From positions 1 through 8,700 of the forward strand of contig CAWLAN010000118.1 in the NCBI GenBank assembly GCA_963854815.1: DNA of 8,700 bases, read 5' to 3'. The position numbers were made by a program, and so were the translations under genes. Numbering within the stretch: the stretch's first letter is position 1; every line of letters begins with the position of its first letter. The notes under the pieces were generated by a model, which did not search any database, had not been told where the DNA came from, and worked only from the letters and a program-made list of their open reading frames with translations. Positions 6,313 through 8,700 of this stretch are shown piece by piece. Origin of the DNA: UBA1146 sp963854815 (lineage in GTDB: Bacteria > Planctomycetota > UBA8108 > UBA1146).

Positions 6313-7581
6313 ATGACCACAATCAGGGAGATCCGGGGCCGGATGGTGCTCGATAGTCGTGGTTTTCCCACGCTCGAAGCCGACTGCACCCTCGCCGACG
6401 GTAGTTCTGGCACGGCCATGGTGCCTTCGGGGGCCTCGACCAGCGAGGCAGAGGCTCTGGAACTGAGAGATGGAGGCCGTTTCTGGAAGGGTAAGGGGGT
6501 CGAAAAAGCCCTGGAGAACCTCCGGGGCGAAATTGCCTCGCTGCTGATCGGCTCCGATGCCCGCGACCAGCAAGATATCGATCGCCGTCTGTGCGAGGCG
6601 GACGGAACCCCCAACAAGTCCCGGTTCGGAGCCAACGCGATCCTCGCGGTCTCGATGGCGACCTGTCGCGCTGCTGCAAATTCTTGCGGTCTTCCTCTGT
6701 ACCGTTACCTCGGAGACTCATCATCGGTTCGTCTACCGATCCCCTTGTTGAACGTCATCAATGGCGGAGCTCATGCAGATAACGACGTCGATGTTCAGGA
6801 GTTCATGCTGGCTCCCACCGGTTTCGAGGATTTCCCCACCGCGCTTCGTGCCGGAGTGGAGGTCTATCATACACTCAAGGGGCGCCTCAAAGAAAAGGGC
6901 CTGGTCACAGCCGTCGGAGACGAGGGCGGTTTTGCTCCTGACTTCGCCAGCGATGAACTGGTACTGGAGGAACTCGCCGCGGCAATCGACGAAGCCGGCT
7001 ACACACTGGGACACGATCAACAGTTCACCTTGGCCCTCGACGTTGCCGCCAGCGAACTGTTCAGCGACGGTAAGTACCATCTCGGCTGCCATCTGGAGCC
7101 GATGACTTCCGAGCAGATGATCGATCACTGGGTAGCACTTGCCGACAAGTTCCCCTTCACCAGCATCGAGGATGCACTCGATGAGGAAGACTGGGGTGGC
7201 TGGAAGTTGTTGACCTCGCGACTCGAGGGGATCCGCCTCGTCGGTGATGATCTGTTCGCCACGGATCCGAAGCGAATCGCACGAGGAGTCGAGCAAGGTG
7301 CGGCGAATGCCTTGCTGGTGAAGTTGAATCAGATCGGAACCGTCTCCGAAACCTTGCAAGCGATCCAGGTCGCTTCGGATGCCGGATTCCGGATCATCAT
7401 CTCGCACCGGTCTGGAGAGACCGAGGATGACATGATCGCCGATCTGGCGGTCGCCACGGGGGCCGGCTGGATCAAAACAGGAGCACCCTGTCGATCGGAG
7501 AGAAACGCAAAGTACAACCGCCTGCTGCGCATCCACGAGCAACTGGGAAGTTCTGCCCTACTCGGACCCTTGAAGTTCTAG
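6313..7581 (+). CDS. eno: Enolase (phosphopyruvate hydratase)
   Basis: Enolase interconverts 2-phosphoglycerate and phosphoenolpyruvate in glycolysis and gluconeogenesis; in many bacteria it is also part of the RNA degradosome. At 422 residues it has family length. Catalytic loop PSGAST at 38-43, GGAHADN with H154 at 151-157, proton-donor E204 in VGDEGGFAP, Mg ligands D243, E286 and D312, the base K337 in LLVKLNQIG, the signature SHRSGETED with H365 at 364-372, and K388 in IKTG are all present, so it should be active. Some otherwise well-conserved positions differ: DSRGFPT for DSRGNPT (Phe18) and GASTSE for GASTGE (Ser44). The ATG start is set by GGGAGAGG 5 to 8 bases upstream and by MTTIREIRGR aligning to family N-termini. 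It is divergent from psd and followed by a ftsB-like gene in the same direction. Confidence 0.98.
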   Translation: MTTIREIRGRMVLDSRGFPTLEADCTLADGSSGTAMVPSGASTSEAEALELRDGGRFWKGKGVEKALENLRGEIASLLIGSDARDQQDIDRRLCEADGTPNKSRFGANAILAVSMATCRAAANSCGLPLYRYLGDSSSVRLPIPLLNVINGGAHADNDVDVQEFMLAPTGFEDFPTALRAGVEVYHTLKGRLKEKGLVTAVGDEGGFAPDFASDELVLEELAAAIDEAGYTLGHDQQFTLALDVAASELFSDGKYHLGCHLEPMTSEQMIDHWVALADKFPFTSIEDALDEEDWGGWKLLTSRLEGIRLVGDDLFATDPKRIARGVEQGAANALLVKLNQIGTVSETLQAIQVASDAGFRIIISHRSGETEDDMIADLAVATGAGWIKTGAPCRSERNAKYNRLLRIHEQLGSSALLGPLKF

Positions 7582-7701
7582 TCCAAAATTGTTGCAATGG
7601 GTCCGTCGGATCGCCGCCGGCAAGCATTGCTCGTCGCACTCGACTGGAGTGGCTACCCATCCATGATTCGACTGATCGCCCAGGGACCGAAGATCCGTAC
7701 C

Positions 7702-8040
7702 ATGAACCTGTTGAGAGATCTTGTCTCTCTCAGCACACCTCAGTTCATCGTATTGCTGCTAGGAGTCTCGATGCTGGTCGTTGCCAACGTCCACATGCCT
7801 CGACGCCAACAGAGCGACCTGCTCGAATCGCGCCTGAACTCCCTCGAGGGCCAGGAAATGGTACTTTCACGACGACTCGAGCAAACCAATGCGCAACTGG
7901 TGGCTCTCGAAAAGGACCCCTTCTACCGGCGCGAGGCTCTGCGAAAACTCACCAGTCAGAATCTGACGGGGGAACGTCTCCTCAGCGAACACCTCGATCG
8001 GTCGCAGCAGGAGGGAATATATCTGCGCGATCCCCAGTAG
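7702..8040 (+). CDS. FtsB/DivIC-like septum formation initiator protein
   Basis: From ATG 7702 this is a 112-residue bitopic membrane protein: about 13 cytoplasmic residues, one hydrophobic segment at about 14-30 (QFIVLLLGVSMLVVANV), a heptad-like coiled coil at about 36-72 (ESRLNSLEGQ... LEQTNAQLVALE), then DPFYRREALRKL. This layout, with a DP-Y element right after the coiled coil, is that of FtsB/DivIC proteins, which join FtsL and FtsQ in the divisome. Position directly after eno supports this, as eno-ftsB is a common order in proteobacteria. The primary sequence match is weak, so the call rests on architecture and context. The frame is open upstream with ATGs at 7663 and 7597; I chose 7702 because it gives the short cytoplasmic N-terminus usual for the family, though no good Shine-Dalgarno supports any of the three. 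The 120 bases after eno show no clear terminator, so cotranscription is plausible. Confidence 0.7.
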   Translation: MNLLRDLVSLSTPQFIVLLLGVSMLVVANVHMPRRQQSDLLESRLNSLEGQEMVLSRRLEQTNAQLVALEKDPFYRREALRKLTSQNLTGERLLSEHLDRSQQEGIYLRDPQ

Positions 8041-8053
8041 GTCGAGCCACCAT

Positions 8054-8073
8054 CCAGGTTGAGCACAACCCGG
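8054..8073. terminator. Weak hairpin between convergent genes
   Basis: GGTTG-AGCA-CAACC (8057-8070) is a perfect 5-bp stem, extended outward by CC/GG after one A/C mismatch. It fills most of the 33-base gap between the convergent stops, where a bidirectional terminator would be expected. No T-run follows on either strand, so it is a weak candidate. Confidence 0.35.
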
Positions 8074-8700
8074 TCATTTGCTGCCGCCAAGCAGCGGGGC
8101 TCGCTCCTGGGGAGTGGTAATTCCCGGCGGCAGTTCCAGGATGCGGATATTGCGGAAGTGGATCTCCGCGCCCTCGGATTCCAGGCACAGGTAACCTCTC
8201 TTGACCGAGGACTTTCGCACGCCGTTGACGAACTTGCCGTTGACCGACAGCTTGACCACCCCGTCCACGCAGACCACATCGTAGACGTTCCACTCGCCCA
8301 TGCCCTTGCAGCGGTTTTCAATCGATTTGCTGCGGCGGCCGCGGGGGTTATCGGGAATCGTCTCGAGGCCATTGGCGCCAAACAGTTCCCCGTGGACATA
8401 GGCGATCGGGGCCGGAACCCCTTCCTTGTCCTTGTGCTGGTTCACCCAGTCAAGTTCAAGCATCTGGACTTCCATCCCCTTGGGCAGGCGCCGCCCCTCG
8501 GGAACTGTCCCCTCGCTCCAGACAAAGACGCCGGAATTTCCGCCAGCTTCCATGTGCCGCCATTCGATGTGCAGGATGAAATTCTCAAACTGCTCGGTCG
8601 ACCGCATCACGCCGATCGGGCGGCCCGTGCAGACCAGCAGCCCGTCGCGAACAGACCAGGTCTCCTTGGAGGTGTTTACATCGACCCAGCCGGTCAGGTC
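8074..8700 (-). CDS. DUF1080 (3-keto-disaccharide hydrolase-type) domain protein, N-terminus beyond window edge
   Basis: The frame is open from the right edge (8700) to TGA at 8074-8076, giving the last 208 residues. It begins inside the domain with DLTGWVDVN, followed by WSVRDGLLVCTG, FENFILHIEWR, GNSGVFVW, GMEVQMLELD, GEWNVYDVVCVDGVVKLSVNGK, GYLCLESEGAEIHFRNIRILEL, the ordered hallmarks of the concanavalin-like jelly-roll domain PF06439. Members are usually exported and are linked to hydrolysis of 3-keto-glycosides or glycan binding; the substrate here is unknown. The signal peptide, if any, lies outside the window. A GTG at 8610 is internal to the domain and not the start. Convergent with the ftsB-like gene and not part of the operons to its left. 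Leucine codons (12 CTG of 16, no TTG) and arginine codons (mostly CGC/CGG) differ from the TTG-, CTC- and CGA-rich use in the other minus-strand genes, perhaps a sign of a different history. Confidence 0.92.
   Translation of the reverse strand, partial: DLTGWVDVNTSKETWSVRDGLLVCTGRPIGVMRSTEQFENFILHIEWRHMEAGGNSGVFVWSEGTVPEGRRLPKGMEVQMLELDWVNQHKDKEGVPAPIAYVHGELFGANGLETIPDNPRGRRSKSIENRCKGMGEWNVYDVVCVDGVVKLSVNGKFVNGVRKSSVKRGYLCLESEGAEIHFRNIRILELPPGITTPQERAPLLGGSK

Noticed and set aside
6182..6322. N-terminal extension of Psd to a TTG at 6322
   Set aside because: It would overlap the divergent eno start and its promoter region, has no Shine-Dalgarno, and adds 47 residues without family character; ATG 6181 gives the normal length.
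6733..7542. 269-codon minus-strand open frame inside eno
   Set aside because: Antisense shadow of enolase, whose complete set of catalytic residues fixes the coding strand; the shadow has no motif that I recognise.
7593..7637. Possible terminator hairpin after eno (GCAATG ... CATTGC)
   Set aside because: The arms are only 6 bases with a loop of about 25 bases and no T-run follows, so it is not better than chance.
7956..8399. Minus-strand open frame of 147 codons near the right edge
   Set aside because: It is in another frame of the DUF1080 gene, whose ordered domain motifs continue to the edge of the window.

Overview
The window reads as a bacterial chromosome segment, most likely from a planctomycete (phylum Planctomycetota) or a near relative. 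I infer this from three things: a SpoVG protein with an inserted zinc ribbon, a DUF1080 (3-keto-disaccharide hydrolase-type) domain of the kind abundant in Planctomycetota and Verrucomicrobiota, and moderately high GC with many GTG starts. The taxonomic call is an inference and has no marker gene behind it. I saw no rRNA, tRNA, CRISPR array, insertion sequence or integrase.

Minus strand, 6181 down to 1: a tightly packed run of seven genes, probably one operon. In transcription order these are psd (phosphatidylserine decarboxylase), pssA (phosphatidylserine synthase), folK (folate pyrophosphokinase), panC (pantothenate synthetase), ispE (CDP-ME kinase of the MEP isoprenoid pathway), a SpoVG-family gene, and a large exported or membrane-anchored helical-repeat-like protein. 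The last gene is open to the left edge, so its C-terminus lies outside the window. The first five genes overlap or nearly touch. Small gaps (about 50-60 bases) appear only around spoVG. PssA and Psd act in sequence to make phosphatidylethanolamine. FolK, PanC and IspE supply folate, CoA and isoprenoid precursors. The operon therefore mixes membrane-lipid and cofactor biosynthesis with a DNA/RNA-binding regulator-like protein.

6182-6312: a divergent intergenic region holding a sigma-70-like promoter candidate for the rightward genes and a perfect 15-base palindrome just upstream of the enolase ribosome binding site.

Plus strand, 6313-8040: eno (enolase, all catalytic residues present), then a small single-pass membrane protein with a coiled coil that looks like a FtsB/DivIC septum-formation initiator. 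The eno-ftsB order matches that in many proteobacteria.

Right edge, minus strand, 8700-8074: the C-terminal part of a DUF1080 protein, convergent with the ftsB-like gene and with a different codon preference from the rest of the window.

Most of the window is housekeeping. The features most worth following are the SpoVG/zinc-ribbon architecture with its disordered tail, the large exported protein at the end of its operon, two departures from the PanC signature motifs, and the palindrome before eno.
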